Source of the DNA: Iodobacter sp.
GTDB taxonomy: Bacteria > Pseudomonadota > Gammaproteobacteria > Burkholderiales > Chitinibacteraceae
DNA: 64,000 nt
Reading direction: 5' to 3'
Assembly: GCF_025352645.1 (NCBI RefSeq)
Contig: NZ_JANXSO010000037.1
Span: 1-64,000 of the forward strand
Part shown: one piece after another, positions 28,342 to 38,871 of the stretch
Layout: every line of letters begins with the position of its first letter
How positions within the stretch are numbered: position 1 is the stretch's first letter
The notes under the pieces: model-generated
Databases searched by the model: none
What the model was told of the DNA's origin: nothing
Seen by the model: the letters and a program-made list of their open reading frames with translations, nothing else
Made by a program: the position numbers and the translations under genes

Positions 28342-31300
28342 TTAATTCCCACCTCGTAGCAATCCCAATAACGCTGCGGTGTCCATTTTTCCTGTGGCGT
28401 CCCCACCTTCGAGTAGGCTGTCGGCGAGGTCGCGTTTTTCGGCGTGCAGATTAATAATTTGCGCTTCGATGGTGTCTTTGGCCACCAAGCGGTAAATGGT
28501 AACGGGCCTAAGTTGGCCCATACGATGGGCTCGATCCGAGGCTTGGTCTTCAACCGCCGGGTTCCACCATGGGTCTAGGTGGATCACATAATCGGCGGCG
28601 GTGAGATTTAAACCGGTGCCACCCGCTTTTAAGCTGATCAAAAACACATCGCCTATCCCTGCCTGAAAAGCATCGACGCGTTTTTTGCGCTCCATAATTG
28701 GTGTGCTGCCATCCAGATACTGGTAGCTGATGCCTTTTTCTTCCAGCCATTCACGCACAATCGCCAGATGATCGACAAACTGGCTGAAAACCAGCGCTTT
28801 ATGTTTGTTTTCAAGCAGCTCTTCGGTAATTTCAGCAAAGGCGGCGAGTTTACTCGCAGTGAGCGTGGATGTGGGCAGTACCAGCTTAGGATTGCAGCAA
28901 AAGCGGCGTAGACGGGTGATTTCGGCCAGTACCCGCATGGCTTTGTTTTCGTCCGCACCCGCTGAGTCGAGTTTTTCTACCGCTTCTTGGCGTAGTGCCT
29001 CGTATAAATGGCGCTCGTCTTTGGATAGCTCAACGTGTAGTGTGATCTCGGTGCGCGGCGGTAGTTCGCTGAGCACTTGTGTTTTGGTGCGGCGCAGGAT
29101 AAACGGTTGGATCAGTTTTTTCAAATGCCCGCGGGCGGTTTTGTCGCCGCGCTCTATCGGGCCGCTAAATTTACTGGCGAAACGCTCTTTTGATCCAAGC
29201 AGGCCAGGGTTGATAAAGCGGAATAAATTCCACAGCTCGCCAAGGTGGTTTTCTACCGGCGTGCCGCTGGCAATGATTTTGAAATCGGCATTCAGTGCCA
29301 TCGCGGCTTGGCTGCGTTTGGTGGCGGAATTCTTAATCGCCTGCGCTTCGTCCAGTACCACGCTATGCCAGTGTTGGGCGGCAAAGGCGTCGCTATCTTG
29401 CTGCAACATGCCGTAGCTGGCGACCACTAAATCAAAGGGGCCTAAATCTTTTAGCTCACGGTTGTTGTGATAAGTCTGCACCTTTAAGGTTGGCGCAAAG
29501 CGGATGGCTTCGGCCTGCCAGTTCAGCGCCACCGAGAGCGGGGCAATCACCAGCGCTGGGCCTTGCGGTGCACGGGTGAGCAGCAGCGCGAGGCATTGCA
29601 CGGTTTTGCCCAGACCCATATCGTCGGCAAGGCAAGCTCCGACCCCCCATTGGGCGAGGCGGGATAACCATTGAAAGCCTTCTAACTGATAATCGCGCAG
29701 CTCGGCTTGTAAGGTGCTAGGCACTTTAGGTTGGAAATCTGCCAGTGAATCTAGCTTGGCTACCTGCGCCTGCCACTCGGCATCGCTTTGCAGATCACCC
29801 ACTTCACCGGCCAGCTCGGCCAATAGCGGCGCAGTGAGTGCGCTGATTTTTAGCCCATCTTTGCCCATTTCGGCCAGTACGCGTAATTCATCTAGGCGTT
29901 TTTTAAAGGCTTCGGTCAGGGCCAGATAATCGCCATCGCCCAACGGCAAGAAGCGGCCTTCGGCTTTATCCATCATTTGCAAGAGTTCACGCAGCGCCAG
30001 CACGCGGCCATCGTCTAGCGTGAGCTCACCCCCAGCAACAAACCATTCGCCTTGTTTTTTAACTGTGAGCGACATTTGCGCCAGGCCACGCGTGCTGTTT
30101 AGGCGGAAACGCTCGCCTTCAGGCCACACCAGTTGCAGCGTATCGTCGCCAAAGGTTTTCAGCTCGGCCAGTAATTCTAGGCAAAGCTCGGGGTGGAATA
30201 GCTCCCACTCTACGCCATTTTGTTCGGCTTGGCTCAGGGTGGGCGAGCCATCGACTACCCGTTTCAGGCGTTTCTTTTCTGCGGCCAAATCGCGGGCGGC
30301 TTGTACTGCTTTGCCGTCGATTTCGCCAAGCACATTGGTACTGCCTTTGGCGGGTGTCATCCAGCTGCCACCAGCCAGCGGGCGCACTAAGAGCTGCAAA
30401 CGCAGGCCTTCTTGCAGCGGTAAAAGATGGGCGTAAAGCGTGGCATCGGCGGGCACCGATTCCACATGCGCTGCCAGCTCGGGTAGATCAGAGTGAATGG
30501 CAATATGTGGGGCAATTGCGGTAATCACATCTACTAGCTGCGCTTTTGCGGCTACCGGTACGGCTAAGCCCGTGCCCAAAATACCCGCAATTTGCTTTAT
30601 TTCTGGGCTGCTGCTGTAAATCACTAAGCGGGTTGGGGTTTCTTTTTTCCAAATAAATGGCGCGTTGCTCTCCATATCAGGATCGAGCTCTAGCGTGATC
30701 TGGCCATTTTTTTCTTTAAGTAGCAGCGCCACATCGCCTTTGGCAATATCGATGCGCACATCAGGCGCATCCAGCCAAAATAGCGCGGGGTGGCCGATTA
30801 AATGGCCCAGTGCCGTTTCGCCATCCAGCTCGTAATCGCTGCCGCCGTAGTAGTTGTTGTACGATTTTCTGATGCAGCTGGCCACGCGTTTATCTTGATC
30901 TGTCATTCCTGCTAGCGTGTCTTGCTCTTGCAAAAGCCGGCGCAGCGCCACAGCACGGCCCTTGCTCCAAACGCCTTTGGCGCTTTTCTTTTGCTCGCGC
31001 GGCTCAATGCGGATATCGCCGTGGCTTTCTTCGACTAGCCATGCGATCCGTGTATCGCTGGTGCTGGCTGCGCTGCCCGCTTTAAGTTGGCTTAGTGCGA
31101 CTAAGGCCCGTTGCCAGCCTTCTTCGCGCACGATGGCGGAGACTAAAGGGGTGAGTTGCAGCTGAGCATGCCAGCCTGGGTAGGCCAGCGGCTTGGCAAA
31201 CTGGCGGTGGATCAGTACATCTAGCTCGGCGGCAATCCATTGGTAGCCATTTTTTTCGGCTTTGTTGCGGGCGGTAATCAGCTTTTTGCACCAGCTATCG

Positions 31301-32400
31301 TCTACCTGACTGTCTTGCCAAAAGAGTGCGAGTGCTTCAAACAGGCCATCGCAATCGCTAGGTTGGTGCACATAGCTGGGCGAGCTGCTAATCAGCGGTA
31401 CGCCTAGCACCAGATGATCGCTTAAGGGCTTGAGTGCGAGGTAGGCATAAGCGTGTTTTTGCTTATGGCCATCATCAATTTGTGCCTTGGCTAGTTTGAG
31501 GCTGGCAGGCGTGTTGTGGCCTAAGAGCGCCACAATATAAAGCAGGCCATTGGTGTTTTCTAAAAAAAACTTACGCTTGCCGCTGTCTTGTTTGTGGGCT
31601 TTAATCAGTGCTTCGTAAATCTCAACTGCAATGGCGTACTCGCCGCGTAATGTGGCTAAGGCGGCAAGGTTTTCGGCTAAAAACTGCGCGGGTGTTTTGG
31701 CTTGAATTTGCTTGAGCTGGGCCAGATCGCCCCGCAGCAGTGCATGGGTGGCCAATTGGGCAGAGAGCAGGGGCCAATCGCAAAAGCTGTGTTCAAACAT
31801 GCTCAGTGCGTATTGATAGATGCTACTGCAATCGCTTAAGCTCCATGCGCTATCTAGTAAGGCATCGTGCACAAGCTGGCTTTGAATTTCATCATCTAGT
31901 AGGGAAAATAATAGCTGGCCGCTACTGCTTTCAAAAAAATGCTGCGTGAGCTGATGCGCCAAACCAAGGCGCTGCCGCCATTCACCAAGTAGCTCTAGCT
32001 GCCCACAAAAAGCCGCAAACATAACTTCACGCTGGCAAAATTCAGCATCATAGGTTTTCCATGGCGAATACTCGTGCTGCTGGGTAAATAGCTCACGCAT
32101 ACTGCCTACCCAGCTGGGTAGCCAGCCGGTTTGCTTTAACTTTAATAGCACCGGAAAAGTGTGTTCGTCTTCCAGTGCATAGCCCATGCCCACTTGCAGG
32201 GCGATGGCTTTTTGCAGCATCAGACGGGCAAGGCATGCTTTGATCTTCGGCGGATCATAAGCCGTGCCATCGGCCATTTTTTCTTTACGCAGCGTCAGTA
32301 GCAAGACCATCCGCGCCTGAGTGACGGGCTCTTGTAACAATGCCATGGCATAAAGCAGCGGCAGATCGTCAGAATGAATTGCTGGAAGAGAGTTCGGCAT
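28342..32400 (-). CDS. Large SNF2/RapA-family DEAD/DEAH-box helicase
   Basis: The 1352-residue protein has a long N-terminal part (1 to ~870) of helical, tetratricopeptide-like character with few known motifs. A SNF2 ATPase core follows. Motif I is DDMGLGKTVQ near residue 924, motif II DEAQAIKN, then SGTPVENHLGELW. The C-terminal helicase half has QRAHRMGQ-type motif VI (DRAHRMGQ) and GTGLNLTAAD. Members remodel protein-DNA complexes by ATP-driven translocation. The target is unknown. It is followed by a CACGGAG-type element, with no obvious partner gene. Confidence 0.85.
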   Translation of the reverse strand: MPNSLPAIHSDDLPLLYAMALLQEPVTQARMVLLLTLRKEKMADGTAYDPPKIKACLARLMLQKAIALQVGMGYALEDEHTFPVLLKLKQTGWLPSWVGSMRELFTQQHEYSPWKTYDAEFCQREVMFAAFCGQLELLGEWRQRLGLAHQLTQHFFESSSGQLLFSLLDDEIQSQLVHDALLDSAWSLSDCSSIYQYALSMFEHSFCDWPLLSAQLATHALLRGDLAQLKQIQAKTPAQFLAENLAALATLRGEYAIAVEIYEALIKAHKQDSGKRKFFLENTNGLLYIVALLGHNTPASLKLAKAQIDDGHKQKHAYAYLALKPLSDHLVLGVPLISSSPSYVHQPSDCDGLFEALALFWQDSQVDDSWCKKLITARNKAEKNGYQWIAAELDVLIHRQFAKPLAYPGWHAQLQLTPLVSAIVREEGWQRALVALSQLKAGSAASTSDTRIAWLVEESHGDIRIEPREQKKSAKGVWSKGRAVALRRLLQEQDTLAGMTDQDKRVASCIRKSYNNYYGGSDYELDGETALGHLIGHPALFWLDAPDVRIDIAKGDVALLLKEKNGQITLELDPDMESNAPFIWKKETPTRLVIYSSSPEIKQIAGILGTGLAVPVAAKAQLVDVITAIAPHIAIHSDLPELAAHVESVPADATLYAHLLPLQEGLRLQLLVRPLAGGSWMTPAKGSTNVLGEIDGKAVQAARDLAAEKKRLKRVVDGSPTLSQAEQNGVEWELFHPELCLELLAELKTFGDDTLQLVWPEGERFRLNSTRGLAQMSLTVKKQGEWFVAGGELTLDDGRVLALRELLQMMDKAEGRFLPLGDGDYLALTEAFKKRLDELRVLAEMGKDGLKISALTAPLLAELAGEVGDLQSDAEWQAQVAKLDSLADFQPKVPSTLQAELRDYQLEGFQWLSRLAQWGVGACLADDMGLGKTVQCLALLLTRAPQGPALVIAPLSVALNWQAEAIRFAPTLKVQTYHNNRELKDLGPFDLVVASYGMLQQDSDAFAAQHWHSVVLDEAQAIKNSATKRSQAAMALNADFKIIASGTPVENHLGELWNLFRFINPGLLGSKERFASKFSGPIERGDKTARGHLKKLIQPFILRRTKTQVLSELPPRTEITLHVELSKDERHLYEALRQEAVEKLDSAGADENKAMRVLAEITRLRRFCCNPKLVLPTSTLTASKLAAFAEITEELLENKHKALVFSQFVDHLAIVREWLEEKGISYQYLDGSTPIMERKKRVDAFQAGIGDVFLISLKAGGTGLNLTAADYVIHLDPWWNPAVEDQASDRAHRMGQLRPVTIYRLVAKDTIEAQIINLHAEKRDLADSLLEGGDATGKMDTAALLGLLRGGN

Positions 32401-32545
32401 AGTGGCTTGTTGTGGGTAATGTGAGTATTAAAGTAATGGCTAGAGCACGGCTTGGGCAACGCTGACCTTTGGGGTTTATCGTGCCCACGTGTCATGCAAC
32501 ACAATCATATTGCGTGGGCACATAGGCGGGCCACCCTAAGATCGA

Positions 32546-35500
32546 TCAATGGCTTAGCTCATGTAGCAGCTCTTTTACCCTTACCACGCGCAAGGTGCTT
32601 TCTGGCCAATTGCCTTCTACACGTAATTTATCTTGGCCGCTCATTTTGTAATTCTTTTTGTTTTGGATGAGTTTGATGATTTTCATCGGCTCGATCACAG
32701 TATTGGTGGTAAAGCTCAGCACAATAGCTACATCGCTGGCGTCGATTTTGGCGATGCCCAAGCTGCCAGCAACCATGCGCAGGCGGTGGCAATCGAGTAG
32801 CACCTTGGCAGGCGCTGGCAAGAGGCCAAAGCGATCGATCAGCTCTTGCATGATGTCATCCAGATCGTCGTTGCTTTCACAATGGGCTAGGCGTTTATAC
32901 AGGCTAAGCCGCTCGTTTACATCTGGGCAGTATTCGGCGGGCAGCAGTGCTGGGGCGCGCAGATTAATTTCGGTGGTGACCCCAAGCGGCTGGGATAGAT
33001 CTGGCTCAATGCCTTTTTTGAGCGATTTAACCGCTTCTTTAAGCATCTGGCTATAGAGCGAGAAGCCAATTTCCTGCATCTCACCCGATTGCGAATCGCC
33101 CAGCACTTCACCCGCGCCGCGGATTTCTAAGTCGTGCATGGCCAGATAAAACCCAGCACCCAGTTCATCCATCATCTGAATGGCTTCGAGGCGTTTTTTA
33201 GCATCGCCAGACAGCGCTTCAGGCTCTGGTACCAGTAGATAGGCGTAAGCTTGGTGATGGCTACGGCCCACGCGGCCACGCATTTGGTGCAATTGCGCCA
33301 AGCCAAATTTATCCGCGCGGTTCATCAAAATGGTATTGGCATTGGGGATGTCGATCCCGGTTTCGATAATGGTGGTGCAGAGCAAAATATTAAAACGCTG
33401 CTGGGCAAAATCGCGCATCACATGCTCAAGATCACGTTCCCTCATTTGGCCGTGTGCCACGCCAACGCGGGCTTCGGGCAAGAGGGCGCTGAGTTTTTCG
33501 CGCATATTGTCGATGGTGTCGACTTCATTATGCAAAAAGAACACTTGGCCGCCGCGCTTTAGCTCACGCAGCACCGCTTCGCGGATAATGCCATCGCTAA
33601 ATTTGGCCAGAAAGGTTTTAACTGCCAAGCGTTTATTGGGGGCGGTGGCAATCACAGAAAAGTCACGCAAGCCTTCTAGACTCATCGCCAACGTGCGCGG
33701 AATCGGTGTGGCGGTCAGGGTAAGTACATCCACATCGGCGCGCAACGCTTTAAGCTGCTCTTTTTGCCGCACCCCAAAGCGGTGCTCTTCGTCGATAATC
33801 ACGAGGCCCAGCTTGCTGAATTCCACATCTGGCTGCACCAGCTTATGCGTGCCAATCACAATATCCACCGTGCCTTCCGCCATGCCTTTCATGGTGGCGG
33901 CGGCTTCTTTGGCGCTTCTAAAGCGGGAGATTTCTGCCACTTTAATCGGCCAATCCGAAAAGCGATCGCTAAAGGTTTGGAAGTGCTGCTCGGCCAAGAG
34001 GGTGGTGGGAACCAGCACGGCGACTTGTTTGCCACCGGTTACCGCTGCAAAGGCGGCGCGCAGTGCCACTTCGGTTTTACCAAAGCCCACATCGCCGCAC
34101 ACCAGCCTATCCATGGGTTTATCGATACGCATATCCACCAGCACCGCTTCAATGGCGGCGGCTTGATCGGCGGTTTCTTCAAAACCAAAGCCAGCGCTAA
34201 AGGCGGCGTAATCGTGGAAATCCCATTCAAAGGCGTGGCCCTTACGCAGGGCGCGGCGGGCGTAAAGATTAAGTAGCTCGGCGGCGGTGTCTCTGACTTG
34301 TTCGGCGGCTTTGCGTTTGGATTTATCCCAGCTACCACTGCCTAGTTTATGCAGGGGGGCGGCATCTGCGCTGCCACCAGAATAACGGCTGATGACGTGC
34401 AGCTGGCTAACGGGTACGTAAAGCTTATCGTTGCCGGCATATTCGATCACCACTAGCTCGGTTTCACCCTCGCCCAAATCCATGCTGGTGAGGCCGGAAT
34501 AGCGGCCAATGCCGTGGCCTTCGTGCACCACGGCGTCGCCAATTTTTAGCTCGGATAAATCCCGCAGCATGGCATCGGTATTGCTACGTTTTTGTTGGCG
34601 TTTGCCACGGCTTTGCGCCACCATCTCGTAAAGATTGGCTTCGGTGATAATGGCCAGCGCGCCGTCGTTTAAGATAAAACCGTGGTAAAACGGCGCTGCG
34701 GTGAGTAGCACTTTATCGCGGCTGGCCTTAATCTCGGCCCAGCTTTCGATTAGCTTAGGTTTTAAGCCGTACTCAGCAAAAAACTGCGCCATGGTTTCAC
34801 GGCGGCCTAGGCTTTCGGCGCAGAGCAGGATGCGTCCTTCAAAGCTGGCAATGAAATCTGTCAATTTGCTGATAGGGTTGTCGCTACGCCGGTCAACATT
34901 CAGGGCGGGCAGGGCGGTGGTAAAGGCAGAATCACCTGCAATAAATTCGATGCGGCGATGTTTTTTTAAGCCGCTAAATAGCGCGTCGGGCGTGAGGTAA
35001 AGATCTTTAGGCGCAAGAATTGGCCGCTCTTTATCGCCTGATAAATTTCGGTAACGATCACTGGTTTCTGCCCAGAATTGTTCGGCAGCTTGTAATAGCT
35101 CGCCGTGCTGCGCCAGCACCGCATCTTTAGGTAAGTAATCAAATAGTGTGGCCGTCTGCTCAAAAAAAAGCGGTAGATAGTATTCAATCCCCGCTGGGGT
35201 GCTTCCGTTGCCTATTTCTTTATAAATACGTGCTTTAGTCGGATCGCCTTCAAACACTTCCCTAAAACGCTGCCTAAATTGCGTGCGGCCTTTTTCATCC
35301 AGCGGAAACTCCCGCGCGGGCAGTAGGCGAATTTCCGGTACGGGGTAAAGGCTGCGCTGGGTGTCTACATCGAAGGTGCGAATGGTTTCGATGATGTCGC
35401 CAAATAAATCCAGCCGGTAAGGCAGAGTTGAGCCCATTGGGAACAAATCAATCAGCCCGCCACGGATAGAAAACTCACCTGGCCCATAGACTTGGGTAAC

Positions 35501-35956
35501 GTGGCTATAGCCCGCAAAGGCCATGTCGGCGCGTAGTTGATCTGTATCTAGCTTTTCACCCTTTTTTAAGAAGAAGGTGTAAGCCGCAAGGTACTCTACA
35601 GGGGGCAAAACACCCATGGCAGTTTGCACGGGCACAATGACCACATCGGCTTGGTTCTGACGGATCTGCCACAGCGCAGCTAAGCGCTCCGAAATTAAAT
35701 CGTGGTGGGGGCTGAAGTGATCGTAAGCTAGAGTTTCCCAGTCGGGGAATAATACGATGTTTTTTTGCGGTGCTAAAAAAGCAATCTCTTCTTTTAAGCG
35801 GCTAGCCACCTGTGCACTTGATGTAAACACCACCAGTGGATGGGCGATATTTGCATAGTGGCTTAAGGCCCAAGCATCTCCCGATCCGTGCAGGGCATTA
35901 ATTTGGGCGCGTTGGCCGTTTAAAGGAAGTGCAGGTAGAGTCATGGCGGGTGGCAT
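32546..35956 (-). CDS. mfd: Transcription-repair coupling factor Mfd
   Basis: Mfd removes stalled RNA polymerase from damaged DNA and recruits UvrA. The 1136-residue product has an UvrB-like N-terminal part (LFPDWETLAYDHFSPH), an RNA-polymerase-interacting CarD-like domain (IGDAVVHEGHGIGRYSGL), a RecG-like motor with Walker A GDVGFGKTE near residue 620 and DEEH near 720, and the motif MRGRVGRSHHQAYAYLL, then the C-terminal domain. The first ATG is used; one four codons in (MTLPALPLN) is equally likely, as neither has a clear ribosome site. It diverges from the GGDEF-EAL gene. Confidence 0.95.
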   Translation of the reverse strand: MPPAMTLPALPLNGQRAQINALHGSGDAWALSHYANIAHPLVVFTSSAQVASRLKEEIAFLAPQKNIVLFPDWETLAYDHFSPHHDLISERLAALWQIRQNQADVVIVPVQTAMGVLPPVEYLAAYTFFLKKGEKLDTDQLRADMAFAGYSHVTQVYGPGEFSIRGGLIDLFPMGSTLPYRLDLFGDIIETIRTFDVDTQRSLYPVPEIRLLPAREFPLDEKGRTQFRQRFREVFEGDPTKARIYKEIGNGSTPAGIEYYLPLFFEQTATLFDYLPKDAVLAQHGELLQAAEQFWAETSDRYRNLSGDKERPILAPKDLYLTPDALFSGLKKHRRIEFIAGDSAFTTALPALNVDRRSDNPISKLTDFIASFEGRILLCAESLGRRETMAQFFAEYGLKPKLIESWAEIKASRDKVLLTAAPFYHGFILNDGALAIITEANLYEMVAQSRGKRQQKRSNTDAMLRDLSELKIGDAVVHEGHGIGRYSGLTSMDLGEGETELVVIEYAGNDKLYVPVSQLHVISRYSGGSADAAPLHKLGSGSWDKSKRKAAEQVRDTAAELLNLYARRALRKGHAFEWDFHDYAAFSAGFGFEETADQAAAIEAVLVDMRIDKPMDRLVCGDVGFGKTEVALRAAFAAVTGGKQVAVLVPTTLLAEQHFQTFSDRFSDWPIKVAEISRFRSAKEAAATMKGMAEGTVDIVIGTHKLVQPDVEFSKLGLVIIDEEHRFGVRQKEQLKALRADVDVLTLTATPIPRTLAMSLEGLRDFSVIATAPNKRLAVKTFLAKFSDGIIREAVLRELKRGGQVFFLHNEVDTIDNMREKLSALLPEARVGVAHGQMRERDLEHVMRDFAQQRFNILLCTTIIETGIDIPNANTILMNRADKFGLAQLHQMRGRVGRSHHQAYAYLLVPEPEALSGDAKKRLEAIQMMDELGAGFYLAMHDLEIRGAGEVLGDSQSGEMQEIGFSLYSQMLKEAVKSLKKGIEPDLSQPLGVTTEINLRAPALLPAEYCPDVNERLSLYKRLAHCESNDDLDDIMQELIDRFGLLPAPAKVLLDCHRLRMVAGSLGIAKIDASDVAIVLSFTTNTVIEPMKIIKLIQNKKNYKMSGQDKLRVEGNWPESTLRVVRVKELLHELSH

Positions 35957-36290
35957 TCATAGAAAGCGTAGTGGCGGATTATACCCGTCCTCATGATCTT
36001 GCCAGCGCTTAAAATTGCACTAAATCGCATCTTTCCGCCTGTTGAATTTAGCTGGCTAGGCTTTAATGCTTGCAAATGTTTTAGGCCGGCTTTCAATATG
36101 CAAAGGTAAAATTTCGGTAGGCTGATGCTTTATGCCTAGGGTTTGTAGGAAATTTATGGGATTTTCCAAAAGTGTTTAGAAAGGTAGTGCTTGATTTTTT
36201 TTCGCATCTACAGAATGATGCTTACTAAAATTAGATTTACATTATTCGCATAATTAAAAGAATAAAATTCGCTCAGGGAGAGCAATATTA
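35957..36290. other. Divergent promoter region between mfd and the GGDEF-EAL gene
   Basis: This 334-base region must hold promoters for both genes, but no -35/-10 pair is convincing. The half nearest the GGDEF-EAL gene is AT-rich, and GGGAGAG nine bases before its ATG is a usable ribosome site. No repeat or hairpin was seen. Confidence 0.45.
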
Positions 36291-38807
36291 ATGCGTAGGC
36301 TTTGGCTACAGCAGCTACTTATTGCTTCGGCGTATGCTATTTCAAGTCTTATCAGCTGGAAGTTGTCTTCAGGGCAGCATTTATTTAACTTACATGCTGG
36401 GATTGGGGTTGCAGCTTTATTGCTGGGAGGTCCTCGCTCAATCCTTACTTTGGCTCTTGTTTCTTGGGTATTGCCAGCTCTACAAGGCTATTCACTTCAA
36501 GGTGTGTTGGCGCTTTCACTACTGAATATTTTGCAGCCCTTATTGGTACAGGCCTTATTGCCCAAATTTGCTGTAGATGGGGAGCTGCGCGTTAAAGACA
36601 GCATGCGGCTGCTTTTTGCTGGCCCCTTGGTCGGCGGATTTTTTGCCGCCAGCTGCGGTATTGTTATTCAAAGTGTATTTTTGCCTACCCCAAGCACGAC
36701 GCTGTTTTTTGATTGGATCTCTTGGTGGTTGGGGGATGCTCTCTTTATTTTAATTGTGGTGCCATTTTGTTTTGGCTTGCTGCATCAACGTGCCATGATT
36801 TGGCCAAGTAGGCTGGCTGAATTGTTGCTAGCGGTTGCCATTACTGGCTTTGGTGCGCTATTGCTCAACCAATTTAATGGCTATAAAGAATTATTGTTTT
36901 TATTGTTCCCTTTAATTATTTGGTCTGCATTACGCTTTGGCCATGTTGGGAATGGGGTGCTGGGAATAACTGTCGCATTATTAGCGCTGTGTTCGTCGTT
37001 AGGCAGTATTTGGGTGGGGGGCGTTTTATCGAGTTTGCTGCTGCTTTTATCTGTGGTGGTGACCGGCGTGGTGCTGGCAGCCTCTAATCAAGAAGAATTT
37101 GTCGCGGCCCAAAGCACGCGCTTGGCCGCGCAAGTTTTTGGCAATGCCAGTGAGGGGATCTTAATTACCGATGCCAATGCCCGTATTGTGGCCGTAAACC
37201 CCGCTTTTTGCCGTATTACGGGCTTTGATCCTAGGGATGCGATTGGTCGTATTTCGCGGATGTTTAAGCAGCAAGGGCAGCTAGATATTAACTGTAATAT
37301 GGTGGATGAGCTAAATACTTACGGCCAATGGCAGGGGGAGGTGGAGGATAAGCGTAAGTGTGGAGAAGTTTACCCTGCGTGGCTCTCCATTAGTGCAGTA
37401 AGGGATGAGCAGGGCAGTATGACCAATTATGTGGGGGTTTTTTCTGATTACACCCATAGAAAAGAAGCTGAGCAGCGGCTTTTTCATCTGGCCAATCATG
37501 ATCCGTTAACGGGTTTGTATAATCGTATGGCTTTGCAAGAAAAGCTTAATCATGCGGTGCTAAGCGCTCATGACAAGCCGTTTGCAGTATTGTTTATTGA
37601 TCTAGACCGCTTTAAAACCATTAATGACACGCTAGGCCATGAAGTGGGCGATGCTTTATTGGTGATTGTGGCACAACGCTTACAAGCGGTAGTGAACGAG
37701 CGTGACATTTTAGCCCGCATTGGTGGAGATGAATTTACTATTTTACTTGAAAATGCCGTGTGCCTTGAGCGAGTAGGGCTGGTGGCCGAGGGCTTACGCC
37801 AAGCATTAATCCAGCCTTGCTTGATTAATGGTCAAGAGTTGTTTGTTAGCTGCTCAATTGGTGTGAGTGTTTATCCTTGTGATGGCAAAACGCCTGCGGC
37901 CCTACTTAAAAACGCTGATGTGGCGATGTACCGTGCCAAAGAAACCGGCAAAAACAATGTGCAGTTTTTTGCCGCCAATATGAATGAAATGGCGTTTGAG
38001 CATTTAATGATGGAAAACGGTCTTCGTCACGCCTTAGATCGTCAACAGTTTTGCCTGCACTACCAACCTAAAATTGATTTGGAATCCGGCTGTTTAAGTG
38101 GTTTGGAAAGCTTGATTCGCTGGAATCACCCTAGCCTAGGCTTGGTGCCGCCAGTGAGCTTTATTCCTTTGGCCGAAGAAAGTGGCCTGATTGTGGCGAT
38201 TGGCGAGTGGGTGTTATTTGAAGCGTGCCGACAAATGCATGCTTGGCTGCAAGCAGGCTTGGACATTCCGCATGTGGCGGTCAATTTATCCCCAAGGCAA
38301 TTTCAAAAAGAAAATCTAGTTCAGAAGGTCAAAGAGGCCCTAGTGCAAAGCGGCTTGCCTGCATCGCGCTTAGAGCTGGAAGTTACCGAGAGCATGATTA
38401 TGCAAGACCCAAAGCGGGCCGTGCAGACACTTAATGAGTTAAAGTTGATGGGGGTGATGCTGGCGATTGATGATTTTGGCACGGGCTATTCATCGCTCTC
38501 TAATCTTAAACACTTCCCGATTGATAGCTTAAAAATTGATCGCTCTTTTGTTGATGGCCTGCCCGAGGATTCAGATAATGCGGCTATTACCGAGGCAATT
38601 ATTGCCATGGCGCGTAAATTACGCCTCACGGTAGTCGGTGAAGGCGTAGAAACGGCCCAACAAATGTTATTCTTGCGCAAAAGCGGCTGCCATAGCGTGC
38701 AAGGTTATTTATACTCGCGCGCTTTATCTGCCGATGATCTTGTGGCGTATCTAGCCCGTGAAGGGCTGGTAAAGCTAAATCCATCTAATAAAGAACCGGT
38801 TTTTTAA
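36291..38807 (+). CDS. MASE1-PAS-GGDEF-EAL cyclic-di-GMP enzyme
   Basis: The 838-residue protein has a MASE1 membrane sensor of about eight helices (5-265), a PAS domain (275-385, ITDANARIVAVNPAFCRITGF), a GGDEF diguanylate cyclase domain with intact GGDEF at 478-482, and an EAL phosphodiesterase domain. The EAL motif reads ESL (E606), and the other catalytic residues are in place (VNLSPRQF, EVTES, IDDFGTGYSS, LKIDRSF, GEGVE). The inhibitory RxxD site before GGDEF reads NERD, so product inhibition may be missing. Either activity could dominate. c-di-GMP from it could affect the type IV pili or secretion encoded nearby, but that is inference. Confidence 0.9.
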   Translation: MRRLWLQQLLIASAYAISSLISWKLSSGQHLFNLHAGIGVAALLLGGPRSILTLALVSWVLPALQGYSLQGVLALSLLNILQPLLVQALLPKFAVDGELRVKDSMRLLFAGPLVGGFFAASCGIVIQSVFLPTPSTTLFFDWISWWLGDALFILIVVPFCFGLLHQRAMIWPSRLAELLLAVAITGFGALLLNQFNGYKELLFLLFPLIIWSALRFGHVGNGVLGITVALLALCSSLGSIWVGGVLSSLLLLLSVVVTGVVLAASNQEEFVAAQSTRLAAQVFGNASEGILITDANARIVAVNPAFCRITGFDPRDAIGRISRMFKQQGQLDINCNMVDELNTYGQWQGEVEDKRKCGEVYPAWLSISAVRDEQGSMTNYVGVFSDYTHRKEAEQRLFHLANHDPLTGLYNRMALQEKLNHAVLSAHDKPFAVLFIDLDRFKTINDTLGHEVGDALLVIVAQRLQAVVNERDILARIGGDEFTILLENAVCLERVGLVAEGLRQALIQPCLINGQELFVSCSIGVSVYPCDGKTPAALLKNADVAMYRAKETGKNNVQFFAANMNEMAFEHLMMENGLRHALDRQQFCLHYQPKIDLESGCLSGLESLIRWNHPSLGLVPPVSFIPLAEESGLIVAIGEWVLFEACRQMHAWLQAGLDIPHVAVNLSPRQFQKENLVQKVKEALVQSGLPASRLELEVTESMIMQDPKRAVQTLNELKLMGVMLAIDDFGTGYSSLSNLKHFPIDSLKIDRSFVDGLPEDSDNAAITEAIIAMARKLRLTVVGEGVETAQQMLFLRKSGCHSVQGYLYSRALSADDLVAYLAREGLVKLNPSNKEPVF

Positions 38808-38871
38808 GGTGATTTTTGTCGCATACGTAGCCTTTTTAAGGCTATTGCGAAAAACGTAAACAGAGTCTGAT

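Noticed and set aside
33330-34166. 278-codon plus-strand frame inside mfd
   Set aside because: It lies wholly opposite the Mfd ATPase core, with Ser/Arg-rich translation and no family match.
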